Shown: positions 18,323-25,846 of the stretch, piece after piece
How positions within the stretch are numbered: position 1 is the first letter of the stretch
Layout: every line of letters starts with the position of its first letter
Assembly (NCBI RefSeq): GCF_030814955.1
Contig: NZ_JAUSWB010000004.1
Span: 1-64,000 of the forward strand
Length of the DNA stretch: 64,000 nucleotides
Reading direction: 5' to 3'
From: Planomicrobium stackebrandtii
GTDB lineage: Bacteria; Bacillota; Bacilli; Bacillales_A; Planococcaceae
Translations under genes and position numbers: made by a program
The notes under the pieces: model-generated
The model's database searches: none
What the model was told of the DNA's origin: nothing
The model's input: only the letters and a program-made list of their open reading frames with translations

Positions 18323-18506
18323 ACATCAGAAGGATTTTTGTCTCATCTTCAGAGCGGGGACGTTGTCTTCCCGGTTTTAAATCAGAAACAATTTCTCCTG
18401 TCCTCTCTTCTAAAGTTTTCAGGAAATCATCTGGCAGAGTCGACTTGGAATTTCGACGCTCCTTCATGGCAATGCTTGCAATTTCCAGTTTACGTTTGGG
18501 CTCCAT
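18285..18506 (-). CDS. Small charged protein paired with the truncated nucleotidyltransferase
   Basis: This gives 73 residues, mostly charged helix (KRKLEIASIAMKERRNSKS), with no membrane segment. The ATG follows GAAAGAGGTGATC. It overlaps the downstream frame, so the two are translationally linked. In related loci the short upstream partner of a DUF6036-type gene is a probable antitoxin. Here that role is inferred from position only. The 400 bp upstream (18507-18905) hold no other gene. Confidence 0.5.
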   Translation of the reverse strand: MEPKRKLEIASIAMKERRNSKSTLPDDFLKTLEERTGEIVSDLKPGRQRPRSEDETKILLMFEKEYGKQSGTI

Positions 18507-18905
18507 TGTCGATCACCTCTTTCTTTTATAATAACATATTTTTGCTTTAATCAATGCAATCGCGGCTCTAAATCTCGCCACCATGTCAAATTCAATCCAG
18601 CCTATTCATAACTCTTGAATGTAGAAAAAAATAGCAATCCGAGAGGTATAGAGTGACCCAATTAAAGGCGACAAGAGAACCTCCAATGTCGTTTGTAATA
18701 CCTAATATTTTTCTGGTATTTATTGGAATAAAATAGTGATAAAAGTAAAATATGATACAATGTTCACAATTGCTTTACCTATTGCTTAAGATTTGATAGC
18801 TGCAGTAATGTCATTCAATATTTATTAGTTTAATATATGGATTTCGTTTATTTGAAAAACGTTAAGACTATTAAACAAAATCTTACATTGTGAGGCGATC
18901 TGGTC

Positions 18906-19217
18906 GTGGTAAAAACCAAGGGGAAAGAAGAAATTTTCAATATTCCTGCCAACTTATTTAAAGGTTGGGAAGGTGTAGGGGGAAGGCTTATTATCACGGA
19001 AGAGAAAGTGGTATTTACCCCTCATAAAGTAAATTTTCAAACAGAACAAGTTGAAGTTGAATTGTCATCTATCATTGAAGTGGGGAGAAGAAATACTTTA
19101 AAGCTTGTCCCAAATGGGTTTTATATAAAAGACCTTAAAGGGATAGAGTATAAATTTGTTGTGTACGGCAGAAATGAGATCATAGGATACCTAAGTAACA
19201 TAATAGGGAAGTCTTAA
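18906..19217 (+). CDS. GRAM-domain protein
   Basis: A 103-residue protein that is almost entirely a GRAM (PH-like) domain: NLFKGWEGVGGRLIITEEKV, FTPHKVNF, an EVELSSIIEV strand and LKLVPNGFYIKD. Eukaryotic GRAM domains bind phosphoinositides; bacterial single-domain versions are of unknown function and may sit on membranes or proteins. It starts with GTG after TGTGAGGCGATC. It is monocistronic with a strong terminator. Confidence 0.75.
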   Translation: MVKTKGKEEIFNIPANLFKGWEGVGGRLIITEEKVVFTPHKVNFQTEQVEVELSSIIEVGRRNTLKLVPNGFYIKDLKGIEYKFVVYGRNEIIGYLSNIIGKS

Positions 19218-19290
19218 GCTCTCGCGTTTAATAAGTGGTGCCGAGGCGAGCGGAAAGATTCAGTTTATGAACAAAATTTGTATAGAAAAA

Positions 19291-19340
19291 ACGCCGTCTT
19301 CAATGAAATCTGAACTGATTTCATTGAAGACGGCGTTTTA
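19291..19340 (+). terminator. Very strong intrinsic terminator
   Basis: ACGCCGTCTTCAATGAAATC pairs perfectly with its inverted copy around a 10-nt loop and ends in TTTTA. The block just before it (ATTCAGTTTATGAACAAAA) matches those before the hairpins at 5486 and 13360. Confidence 0.85.
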
Positions 19341-19365
19341 TATTTAAAGAGATGGACAGTAAGCG

Positions 19366-19560
19366 TCCGATAGTTTAGCTTTTCATGAAGCTAATCGATT
19401 GTTTAGGACGGAAGGATTAGCTTTTGAACCAATTAAAGTACACTGGAGATCCTTAACTCGGATAATTACTGTACGAATGTGGGACTACTCCTGTAGGATC
19501 AGTGCGAACGCTCCATTAAAGCTGTCCGTTATAAAGGCATCACCACTCGACTTGGTCCTT
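19366..19560 (+). pseudogene. Second AlbA_2/Schlafen-type relic
   Basis: DNA here resembles 14665-14835 closely, for example TTAGCTTTTCATGAAGC against TTAACTTTTCATGAAAC, and a shared GATCAGTGCGAAC-CTCCATTAAAGCTG block. It is broken by stops and shifts. It continues into KGITTRLG-like coding beyond the point where the 14.2-14.9 kb copy ends, so the two relics preserve different parts of one gene family. Confidence 0.6.
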
Positions 19561-19659
19561 TTTGCTTTCAACACATGTCTAACCCAAGGAGTTGCCTATT
19601 GTCGTGATGCGTCTTTCTGTACTAGCCATGGTTTCTTCTTCCTTGAATTTTTAAATGAG

Positions 19660-19760
19660 GAATCGCGGGTTAGAAAAGGAAACACCCGGGTTAGGAAAGT
19701 GAACACCCGGGTTGGAGAAGCGAACACCCGGGTTGGAAAAACGAACACCCGGGTTAGAGA
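19660..19760. repeat. 21-bp-period array, class A (AACACCCGGGTT core)
   Basis: Units start at 19681, 19702, 19723 and 19744, exactly 21 bp apart, with a decayed unit at 19660. Each has the 6-bp palindrome CCCGGG. It lies in a convergent intergenic region, like the second class A array at 33180. Confidence 0.9.
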
Positions 19761-19798
19761 CTAAAACCAATTAGTAACTCTCACCCCGGAGCAGAAAA

Positions 19799-19827
19799 AT
19801 TGAGCGGGTGCCAGGCACCCGCTCAAT
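19799..19827. repeat. REP-like palindrome (GTGCC-A-GGCAC family)
   Basis: ATTGAGCGGGTGCC and its perfect inverted copy flank a single A. It can also end transcription of the HxlR gene on the minus strand. Other copies lie at 34792, 37153, 39838 and 40647. Confidence 0.8.
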
Positions 19828-19833
19828 TCACTA

Positions 19834-20184
19834 CTACGAACTCTTCACCTGATCGGCCTTCAAGACTTTCCTCACCGTATGCTTCGCACCCCAGTCATGC
19901 ATGGCATCCAGAACAGGCTCGAGGCTCCGGCCGTAGTCGGTCATGGAGTATTCGACTTTTGGCGGGACTTGGGCATAGACGACGCGCTGGATGATGTCTT
20001 CGTCTTCCAGTTCGCGTAATTGTTTCGTCAGCATTTTTTGAGTGATACCGGGCATTTTTCGTTTGAGTTCGCTAAAGCGCTTGGTACCTTCTTGCAGCAG
20101 ATATAACAGGATGACGGGCTTCCATTTGCCGACAAGGATGCCGAGAGCATCTTCGACTTGGCAGTTTTCAGGTGTCTTTTCCAC
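19834..20184 (-). CDS. HxlR-family redox-type transcriptional regulator
   Basis: A 116-residue winged-helix protein of the HxlR family: CQVEDALGILVGKWKP, LLQEGTKRFSELKRKMPGI, the recognition helix QKMLTKQLRELE and the wing. Cys8 sits where YodB, CatR and HypR of B. subtilis carry their thiol sensor. It is divergent from a flavin monooxygenase/FMN reductase pair, which it very likely represses. The intergenic region has GTATACT elements and a 12-bp palindrome. Quinone or electrophile sensing is inferred from the Cys and the neighbours. Confidence 0.85.
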   Translation of the reverse strand: MEKTPENCQVEDALGILVGKWKPVILLYLLQEGTKRFSELKRKMPGITQKMLTKQLRELEDEDIIQRVVYAQVPPKVEYSMTDYGRSLEPVLDAMHDWGAKHTVRKVLKADQVKSS

Positions 20185-20207
20185 AGGTGCTTCCCCCTAA
20201 GTATCTT

Positions 20208-20260
20208 TTTGTATACTATACCACTTTAAAGTGCGTACTTATGAAGAAAGAGGTTGATGG
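20208..20260. promoter_or_regulatory. Divergent operator region between hxlR-like gene and monooxygenase
   Basis: GTATACTATACC at about 20211, the perfect palindrome CACTTTAAAGTG (20222-20233), and another GTATACT near 20260 lie in the short divergent spacer. They are probable binding sites for the HxlR protein. Confidence 0.5.
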
Positions 20261-20305
20261 GTATACTAACGGATAGAGGCATTTATTTGAAAGGTGGATA
20301 TACCT

Positions 20306-21364
20306 ATGGAGAAATATCGCATCAATCCGGACAACGGAATGGAGTTTGGCATTTACACGCTGGGGGATCATCTTCCGAACCCTGCGACAGGAGAAAGAAT
20401 CCCAGTACAGGAAAGAATTCATGACATTATCAACTATGCCGTGCTTGCCGAACAAGCGGGCGTTGACTTTTTTAGTGTAGGCGAAAGCCACCAGGAATAT
20501 TTTGCGACACAAGCACATGCCGTCGTTCTTTCGGCGATTGCCCAAGCGACTTCAAAAATAAAGATTGCCAGTTCGTCGACGATCATCAGCACGTCGGATC
20601 CGGTTCGGGTATACGAGAACTTTGCGACGCTTGATTTGATTTCCAATGGGCGGGCAGAAATTGTCGCAGGACGCGCTTCCCGTGTTGGCCTGTTTGACTT
20701 GCTTGGCTACGATCTCCATAACTACGAAGACTTGTTTGAAGAGAAGTTTGACCTGCTTCGGATGATTAATGAAAACGAAATCGTCAACTGGAGCGGTGAG
20801 TTCCGTAAACCGTTGCGTGATGCGCAAGTATTGCCGCGTCCGGTGGATGGCTCGCTGCCGATTTGGCGGGCAGTGGGCGGTACGCCGGCCAGTGCGATGA
20901 AAGCAGGCTACGCTGGTGTGCCAATGTTCATGGCCCATTTAGGCGGAGCCGCATCGCAATTTAAACGCACCGTAGACAGCTACCGTGAAGCGGCAAGAGC
21001 GGGCGGACACGACCCTGCCCAATTGCCAATCGCGACAGCCGGCTTTTTCTACGCGGCCGAAAATTCCCAACAGGCATTGAAAGAGTTGTACCCACACATT
21101 AACGAAGGCATGAAAAAGACCAACGGTGGAGGTTTTCCAAAGCAGCTTTTCGCGCAAGGCGTCGATCCGCATAACATCATGAACATCGGCAGCCCGCAAC
21201 AGATTATTGAGAAAATCCTGTATCAGCACGAAGTGTTTAATCATCAGCGCTACGTGGCCCAAATCGACTTTGGCGGCATGCCGATGGACAACATCAAAAA
21301 AAACCTGGAATTGATCGGCACCGAAATCCTGCCGGCAATTAAGAAATATACCGCTAAAAAGTAA
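20306..21364 (+). CDS. LLM-class flavin-dependent monooxygenase
   Basis: The ATG at 20306 has AAGGTGG eight bases upstream and gives 352 residues of the bacterial-luciferase-like TIM barrel. Typical strands are MEFGIYTLGDHLPN, QAGVDFFSVGESH, IASSSTIIS, a DLISNGRAEIVAGRAS flavin-site segment, and LPIWRAVGGTP. Such enzymes use reduced FMN and O2 to oxidise an organic substrate. The reduced flavin is probably supplied by the reductase encoded 12 nt downstream. The unit is divergent from an HxlR-type regulator. The substrate is unknown; a role in quinone or xenobiotic detoxification is plausible. Confidence 0.88.
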   Translation: MEKYRINPDNGMEFGIYTLGDHLPNPATGERIPVQERIHDIINYAVLAEQAGVDFFSVGESHQEYFATQAHAVVLSAIAQATSKIKIASSSTIISTSDPVRVYENFATLDLISNGRAEIVAGRASRVGLFDLLGYDLHNYEDLFEEKFDLLRMINENEIVNWSGEFRKPLRDAQVLPRPVDGSLPIWRAVGGTPASAMKAGYAGVPMFMAHLGGAASQFKRTVDSYREAARAGGHDPAQLPIATAGFFYAAENSQQALKELYPHINEGMKKTNGGGFPKQLFAQGVDPHNIMNIGSPQQIIEKILYQHEVFNHQRYVAQIDFGGMPMDNIKKNLELIGTEILPAIKKYTAKK

Positions 21365-21376
21365 GGAGAGATTCAA

Positions 21377-21943
21377 ATGAAAATTGTTGGATTGTCCGGT
21401 TCGCAAATCGGTTCAAAAACAAGAGTTGCTGTTACGGCAACGCTCAAAGCAATTTCAGAAAAGTATCCGGACGTGGAAACGACCTTGATTGATCTCGCTG
21501 ACTATAAGATGGAGTTCAGCGACGGCCGCAATTACTTGGATTACGAAGGCGACACAGGCTTCGTGACGAAAACCATCATGGAAGCGGATGCCATTGTGAT
21601 CGGTACACCGATTTTCCAGGCATCGATCCCGGCCGCGTTAAAAAACATTTTTGACCTGCTTCCCGTCAATGCCTTCCGCGACAAAGTCGTCAGCATGCTG
21701 GTGACGGCAGGATCTGCGAAGCATTACATGGTGGCCGATACGCAGTTGAAGCCCATTCTTGCCTACATGAAAGCACAGATGGTCCAAACCTTCGTTTTCA
21801 TCCTGGAAGAAGATTTCTACCAAAAAGAAATCATCAACCACGATGTGATTTTCCGCCTTGAACGGTTGGCAGAAGACACGGTGGTGTTGACGGAAACTTT
21901 CACGAAAATCCGCGAGGAGAAGGAAGCGGCGTATGATTTTTAA
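21377..21943 (+). CDS. NADPH-dependent FMN reductase
   Basis: A 188-residue flavodoxin-fold reductase: the phosphate-binding loop GLSGSQIGSKTR at the N-terminus, the FMN-binding GTPIFQASIPAALKN, and the VTAGSAKHYMV strand. It resembles SsuE/MsuE-like and YtmO-linked reductases that hand FMNH2 to two-component monooxygenases. It starts 12 nt after the LLM monooxygenase with its own AAGGAGAG, so the pair forms one functional unit. Confidence 0.88.
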   Translation: MKIVGLSGSQIGSKTRVAVTATLKAISEKYPDVETTLIDLADYKMEFSDGRNYLDYEGDTGFVTKTIMEADAIVIGTPIFQASIPAALKNIFDLLPVNAFRDKVVSMLVTAGSAKHYMVADTQLKPILAYMKAQMVQTFVFILEEDFYQKEIINHDVIFRLERLAEDTVVLTETFTKIREEKEAAYDF

Positions 21944-21946
21944 TTG

Positions 21947-21984
21947 AAAAGGAGAAGGCGCTGTGAGTTGGCGTCTTCTCCTTT
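21947..21984 (+). terminator. Intrinsic terminator
   Basis: AAAGGAGAAG pairs with CTTCTCCTTT, extended by GCGC/GCGT, right after the reductase gene. Confidence 0.75.
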
Positions 21985-22120
21985 GTTGTGGCTGAGGATG
22001 TTTTTGATTGCTTGTTAGTCTGTTTGCGTAATTAAAGCGTATTCAACAATTATGCTGTAAAAAAGGTAAGAAGGTAAACTCTTTGCTTTTAAGTGAATTT
22101 TAACTTATAGTTGCATTAGT

Positions 22121-22128
22121 GGTATACC
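22121..22128. promoter_or_regulatory. GntR operator candidate (autoregulation)
   Basis: GGTATACC lies about 85 bp upstream of the GntR start and matches the central unit of the triple operator before the downstream operon. Confidence 0.5.
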
Positions 22129-22211
22129 GTATTGGTTTTTTCTTCTTTATCTAATTATTTTCATAGAACTCAGAGTAGACTTTATCTATTAAAGAATAGA
22201 GGGTGAAAAGG

Positions 22212-22880
22212 ATGAAGAAAGATCTTGTATTTAATAATTTGCGTGAAACAATTTTAAGCGGTTATTTTCGTCCAGGTGAAAATTTAAGTGAAAGAGAAAT
22301 TGCTGACACGCTAGGAGTCAGCCGTACACCTGTAAGGGAAGCATTTCAACAGCTGGAAAAAGAAGGTTTGGTCATTTACACGCCCAAAAAAGGAGTTGCC
22401 ATTCCATCATTTTCTTCTCAGCAATTAATAGATCTTTATAGTGTTAGAGAGTACATGGAAGGTTTATCCTCAAGGTTGCTCGCCGAGAAAGAGGATAAAA
22501 GTTTTGTAGAGGAAATGCGGGAAAATGTTCGGCTCGCTGCGAAAGAAGATGATGTGAAAAAGCAGGCTCGGATCAATGGGCATTTCCATCATTTAATGGC
22601 AGACAACTCGGAAAATCCTTATTTGATTAGCATCTTTCAAAACTTACACTCAAAAATAAGTTTGATTCGATCTACTTCCTTGTCTCATCAAGATCGACTC
22701 AAGACAAATCTTAAAGAACATTTACAGATATGTGATGCAATTGAAAGTGGAGATCCTGATTTAGCTGAACAAGTAGCAAGGGCTCATATCCGAAGCAGTA
22801 TGAAATCCGCTCTCTCAGTTATAGAAAAAGATTCTCAAATTCATCGTTTGCAGATCGACTATGAAGCTAAAAAAGAATAA
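22212..22880 (+). CDS. GntR-family (FadR/FCD) transcriptional regulator
   Basis: The ATG at 22212 has AGAGGG at good spacing and gives 222 residues. An N-terminal winged helix (LRETILSGYFRPGENLSERE, LGVSRTPVREAFQQLEKEGL) precedes an all-helical FCD effector domain with the metal/ligand-binding His and Arg pattern (RINGHFHHLMADNSENPYL, EHLQICDAIESGD, RAHIRSSM). FCD regulators usually release DNA on binding a carboxylate. The gene lies directly upstream of a carboxylate dehydrogenase-transporter operon and shares a GGTATACC element with it, so it is the likely local repressor. Confidence 0.88.
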   Translation: MKKDLVFNNLRETILSGYFRPGENLSEREIADTLGVSRTPVREAFQQLEKEGLVIYTPKKGVAIPSFSSQQLIDLYSVREYMEGLSSRLLAEKEDKSFVEEMRENVRLAAKEDDVKKQARINGHFHHLMADNSENPYLISIFQNLHSKISLIRSTSLSHQDRLKTNLKEHLQICDAIESGDPDLAEQVARAHIRSSMKSALSVIEKDSQIHRLQIDYEAKKE

Positions 22881-23000
22881 CCAACTAACGCCTTTCCCGC
22901 AAAACTAGCACTAAGCTATTGTTTTATGGCAATGGCGTTTTTTTGTGTATAGTTTTAATTGTTAATTAATCATAAAAATCGAAATTTTAAAAAAACTCTA

Positions 23001-23072
23001 TTGTTTTTTATTAAAGGATAGTGTATAACTAAATTATTGGTACACCACAACGGTATACCAAAACGGTGTGCC
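23001..23072 (+). promoter_or_regulatory. Promoter with three operators spaced exactly 13 bp apart
   Basis: TTGTTT (23001-23006), a 17-bp spacer and TATAAC (23024-23029) form the promoter. Just after the expected start of transcription come GGTACACC (23039), GGTATACC (23052) and GGTGTGCC (23065), each separated by five bases. A GntR dimer array here would block the operon. Confidence 0.65.
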
Positions 23073-23110
23073 GTTAAATTGGGTGAAGAAGCAGAGGAGG
23101 AGCAAAGTAG

Positions 23111-24193
23111 ATGCAGTATAAACTTGGAGTTTTAAAAGGTGATGACATTGGTCTGGAAGTAGTCCCGGCAGCAGTGAAAGTGATGAAAGAATCATTGGCT
23201 AATTTTCCGGAAGTAGATGTGGAATGGGTGGATTTGCCGATTGGGCATACTGCTTATGTGGAAAGCGGAGAAACTTTCCCGCAGGAGACACAGGACAAGC
23301 TAAAAGAATTGACGGGTTGGATCTTAGGGCCGATCGGACATATGGCTTATCCGAAAGACGATCCCAAAGCAATCAATCCCCATCCAATTATTCGAAAAGT
23401 GTTTGATCTGCACAGCAATGTCCGACCAAGCCGCTCATTCGATAATGTCCAATCGATTCATAAAGATGTGGATTTGGTTGTGGTTCGAGAAAACAATGAA
23501 GGATTCCAGCCAGATCGAAACATGTTTGCCGGAACAGGGGAATTCATGCCGAATCCAGACTTAGCGATGTCGGTTCGTGTGATTTCAAGAAGGAACTCTA
23601 CAGCAGTAGCAGAATCCGCATTCGAATTGGCTATGCAAAGAAGAAAAAAAGTGACAGCTATCCATAAAGACACAGTCTACAAATTAGGTTGTGGTTTGTT
23701 TGTTGAATGTTGCAGAAATGTCGCAAAAAACTATCCTGAAGTAGAATTTGATGAATTGATTGTAGATTCTGCAGCAGCTGCTCTAGTCATGAAACCCCAA
23801 AAATTCGATGTGCTGGTGACAACGAATATGTTTGGAGATATCTTATCGGATTTGACTTCCGGTTTAGTGGGTGGATTGGGCATGGCACCTGGACTAAGTA
23901 TCGGCAGTGAGTACTCGATGGCACAAGCGACACACGGTTCGGCACCCGATATTGCAGGAAAGCAATTGGCAAATCCCTATGCAATGATTTTATCAGGGAA
24001 AATGCTGCTGGAATGGTTGGCTATTAAATATGATGATCAAGCAATGCTGCAAGCTGCACAAGCTATTGAAAAAGCAGTATCGGAAGTTATCATCAAAGGA
24101 ATTATGACGCCTGACATGGGCGGAAGCGCTACTACAGAGGAAATGACCGAAGCAATCTGCAATCAGTTAAGCAAAAAAATATCCATATCGTGA
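23111..24193 (+). CDS. Isocitrate/isopropylmalate/tartrate-type decarboxylating dehydrogenase
   Basis: The 360 residues are of the beta-hydroxyacid oxidative decarboxylase family: GDDIGLEVVPAAVKV at the NAD site, a substrate-binding Arg set in HSNVRPSRSF and VVVRENNEGF, the catalytic Tyr/Lys region (HKDTVYKLG), and metal-binding Asp in TNMFGDILSDL, with HGSAPDIAGK at the C-terminus. The sequence is nearer the tartrate dehydrogenase/homoisocitrate branch than housekeeping leuB or icd. As first gene of an operon with two carboxylate transporters it probably decarboxylates an imported hydroxy di- or tricarboxylate. The exact substrate is open. Confidence 0.85.
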   Translation: MQYKLGVLKGDDIGLEVVPAAVKVMKESLANFPEVDVEWVDLPIGHTAYVESGETFPQETQDKLKELTGWILGPIGHMAYPKDDPKAINPHPIIRKVFDLHSNVRPSRSFDNVQSIHKDVDLVVVRENNEGFQPDRNMFAGTGEFMPNPDLAMSVRVISRRNSTAVAESAFELAMQRRKKVTAIHKDTVYKLGCGLFVECCRNVAKNYPEVEFDELIVDSAAAALVMKPQKFDVLVTTNMFGDILSDLTSGLVGGLGMAPGLSIGSEYSMAQATHGSAPDIAGKQLANPYAMILSGKMLLEWLAIKYDDQAMLQAAQAIEKAVSEVIIKGIMTPDMGGSATTEEMTEAICNQLSKKISIS

Positions 24194-24263
24194 TGGTATA
24201 AATGTAAGCGGTTACTTTAAAGGTTTTACCGTTTAAAAATCATGCAAAGGGGTGTTCAAAATT

Positions 24264-25310
24264 ATGGCGTTTAAAAAATGGTTACCGGTGTTACTGTCAG
24301 TATCTGTGGTCCTTGGGTTAAGTGGATGTGGAGAAGAGACTTCAAGCTCGGCTGATGCGAATACAGTTGAGGAAAGCGGCGAAGCGGCAACAGTTGATTT
24401 TCCTACACAACCAATTACAGCGGTAGTTCCCAACTCAGCTGGAGGTGGCAATGATGCTGCGGCAAGAACGTTATCCAAACTAATGTCGAACTTGGATTTA
24501 GTTTCCCAGCCGATTACGGTACAAAACAAGCCTGGCGGTGGACAGGCAGTCGGTATGGCTGAATTTGCAACAAAATACAATAAAGATCCGCACAGCTTAT
24601 ATGTGGGTTCACCTCCAACAATCATCAACAATCTAAGAAATGAAGGAAATAGCCCTTATGGCTATAAAGATGTAACACCTTTAGGCATGATTTATAGTGA
24701 TATCGCCATATTGGCAGTAAAAAAAGACTCAAAATATAAAGATTTAAAATCATTTGTAGCCGATTTAAAAGCAAATCCTGAAGAAATTTCGATTGTCGGC
24801 GGATCAGGTCCAGGTTCACAAGATCACTTGACAGTTATGCTGCTTGCCGATAAATCGGGAATCGATCCGAAAAAAGTGAAATACATCGGCTATGATGGCA
24901 GCGGAGACGCGTTGACTTCATTGCTAGGTGAAAATGGAGATGCATTGACAACCGATTTGTCTGGGATTACTGAGTTTGTGAAATCTGGAGATGTTCGCAT
25001 ATTGGCTGTAGCTTCACCAGAGCGGCTAAGTGGTGATTTGGCGGATGTTCCGACATACACAGAACAAGGCGTAGATCTTGTCTATTATAACTGGAGAGGA
25101 ATTTTCGGACCTCAAGATTTGGATCCAGGCATCGTCGGTTTTTGGGATGAGAACTTAAAAGCTTTGACAGAATCCCAGGAATTCCAAGATGAAATCGCTG
25201 CAAGTGGTTTTGTTCCGGGATACTTGGACTCTGCTGAGTTTACAACCTATTTAGAGGAACAGGAAGTTATGTTTGAAGAGATCTTGGGCAAGCTTGATAT
25301 GTTGAAATAA
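24264..25310 (+). CDS. tctC: Tripartite tricarboxylate transporter, substrate-binding lipoprotein
   Basis: Read from ATG 24264 with AAAGGGG upstream, the product is 348 residues. A signal peptide ends in a lipobox (LGLSGC), then comes a Ser/Glu linker and a TctC-type periplasmic-binding fold: ITAVVPNSAGGGNDAAAR, VQNKPGGGQAVGM, a VGGSGPGSQDH loop and YNWRGIFGP. In a monoderm cell it is anchored to the outer membrane leaflet and captures a carboxylate for the TctB/TctA pair encoded next. Confidence 0.92.
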   Translation: MAFKKWLPVLLSVSVVLGLSGCGEETSSSADANTVEESGEAATVDFPTQPITAVVPNSAGGGNDAAARTLSKLMSNLDLVSQPITVQNKPGGGQAVGMAEFATKYNKDPHSLYVGSPPTIINNLRNEGNSPYGYKDVTPLGMIYSDIAILAVKKDSKYKDLKSFVADLKANPEEISIVGGSGPGSQDHLTVMLLADKSGIDPKKVKYIGYDGSGDALTSLLGENGDALTTDLSGITEFVKSGDVRILAVASPERLSGDLADVPTYTEQGVDLVYYNWRGIFGPQDLDPGIVGFWDENLKALTESQEFQDEIAASGFVPGYLDSAEFTTYLEEQEVMFEEILGKLDMLK

Positions 25311-25374
25311 AGAGTAGGGCAAAAAGGAGAAAGAAATTTCTCCTTTTTACCTCTTTGAGAAAGGGGGCTGTTTC

Positions 25375-25836
25375 GTGAATAAAAATTTTGACCGCTATGC
25401 TGGAGTCTTATTTCTTGCTGTTGCTGCTTTTTTTATCATTGAAAGCCAAAAAATCAATACCGCATCGTATGGAAGTTCCGTGGGTCCAAACATTTTCCCT
25501 CTTGGAATAGGAATTCTTTTGGGTATCTTGAGTCTTCGGCTTATCTATGAAACCTTTAACTACCAAAAAGATGAGATGGAAAAAGAAAAATTGAATTATA
25601 AAAGGTTTGGCATTATTTTAGGATCAGCCGTTCTGTACTGTCTGTTCCTCGAGGATGTGGGTTATGCGATTACGACATTCCTGTTTTTGGTAATCGGGTT
25701 CCAAGCGATGAAAAGAGGGAAGCTCCTGGCTTCCATTGCTATTTCTGCATCCTTTTCATTAGGCGTTTTTTATATTTTTGATAAATTACTCAATGTCCCT
25801 CTCCCATCATCTTCTAGTTGGCTGGGCATACTGTAG
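25375..25836 (+). CDS. tctB: Tripartite tricarboxylate transporter, small membrane subunit
   Basis: A 153-residue membrane protein with four transmembrane helices and the TctB pattern, starting from GTG after AGAAAGGGGGC. A GSSVGPNIFPL loop follows helix 1. It sits between tctC and tctA, 10 nt before the latter, as in other TTT systems. Confidence 0.88.
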   Translation: MNKNFDRYAGVLFLAVAAFFIIESQKINTASYGSSVGPNIFPLGIGILLGILSLRLIYETFNYQKDEMEKEKLNYKRFGIILGSAVLYCLFLEDVGYAITTFLFLVIGFQAMKRGKLLASIAISASFSLGVFYIFDKLLNVPLPSSSSWLGIL

Positions 25837-25846
25837 GAGGTCATTT

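Noticed and set aside
19660..19760. Possible CRISPR array
   Set aside because: Units of 21 bp have no constant-repeat/variable-spacer layout, spacers would be about 9 nt, and no cas genes are present.
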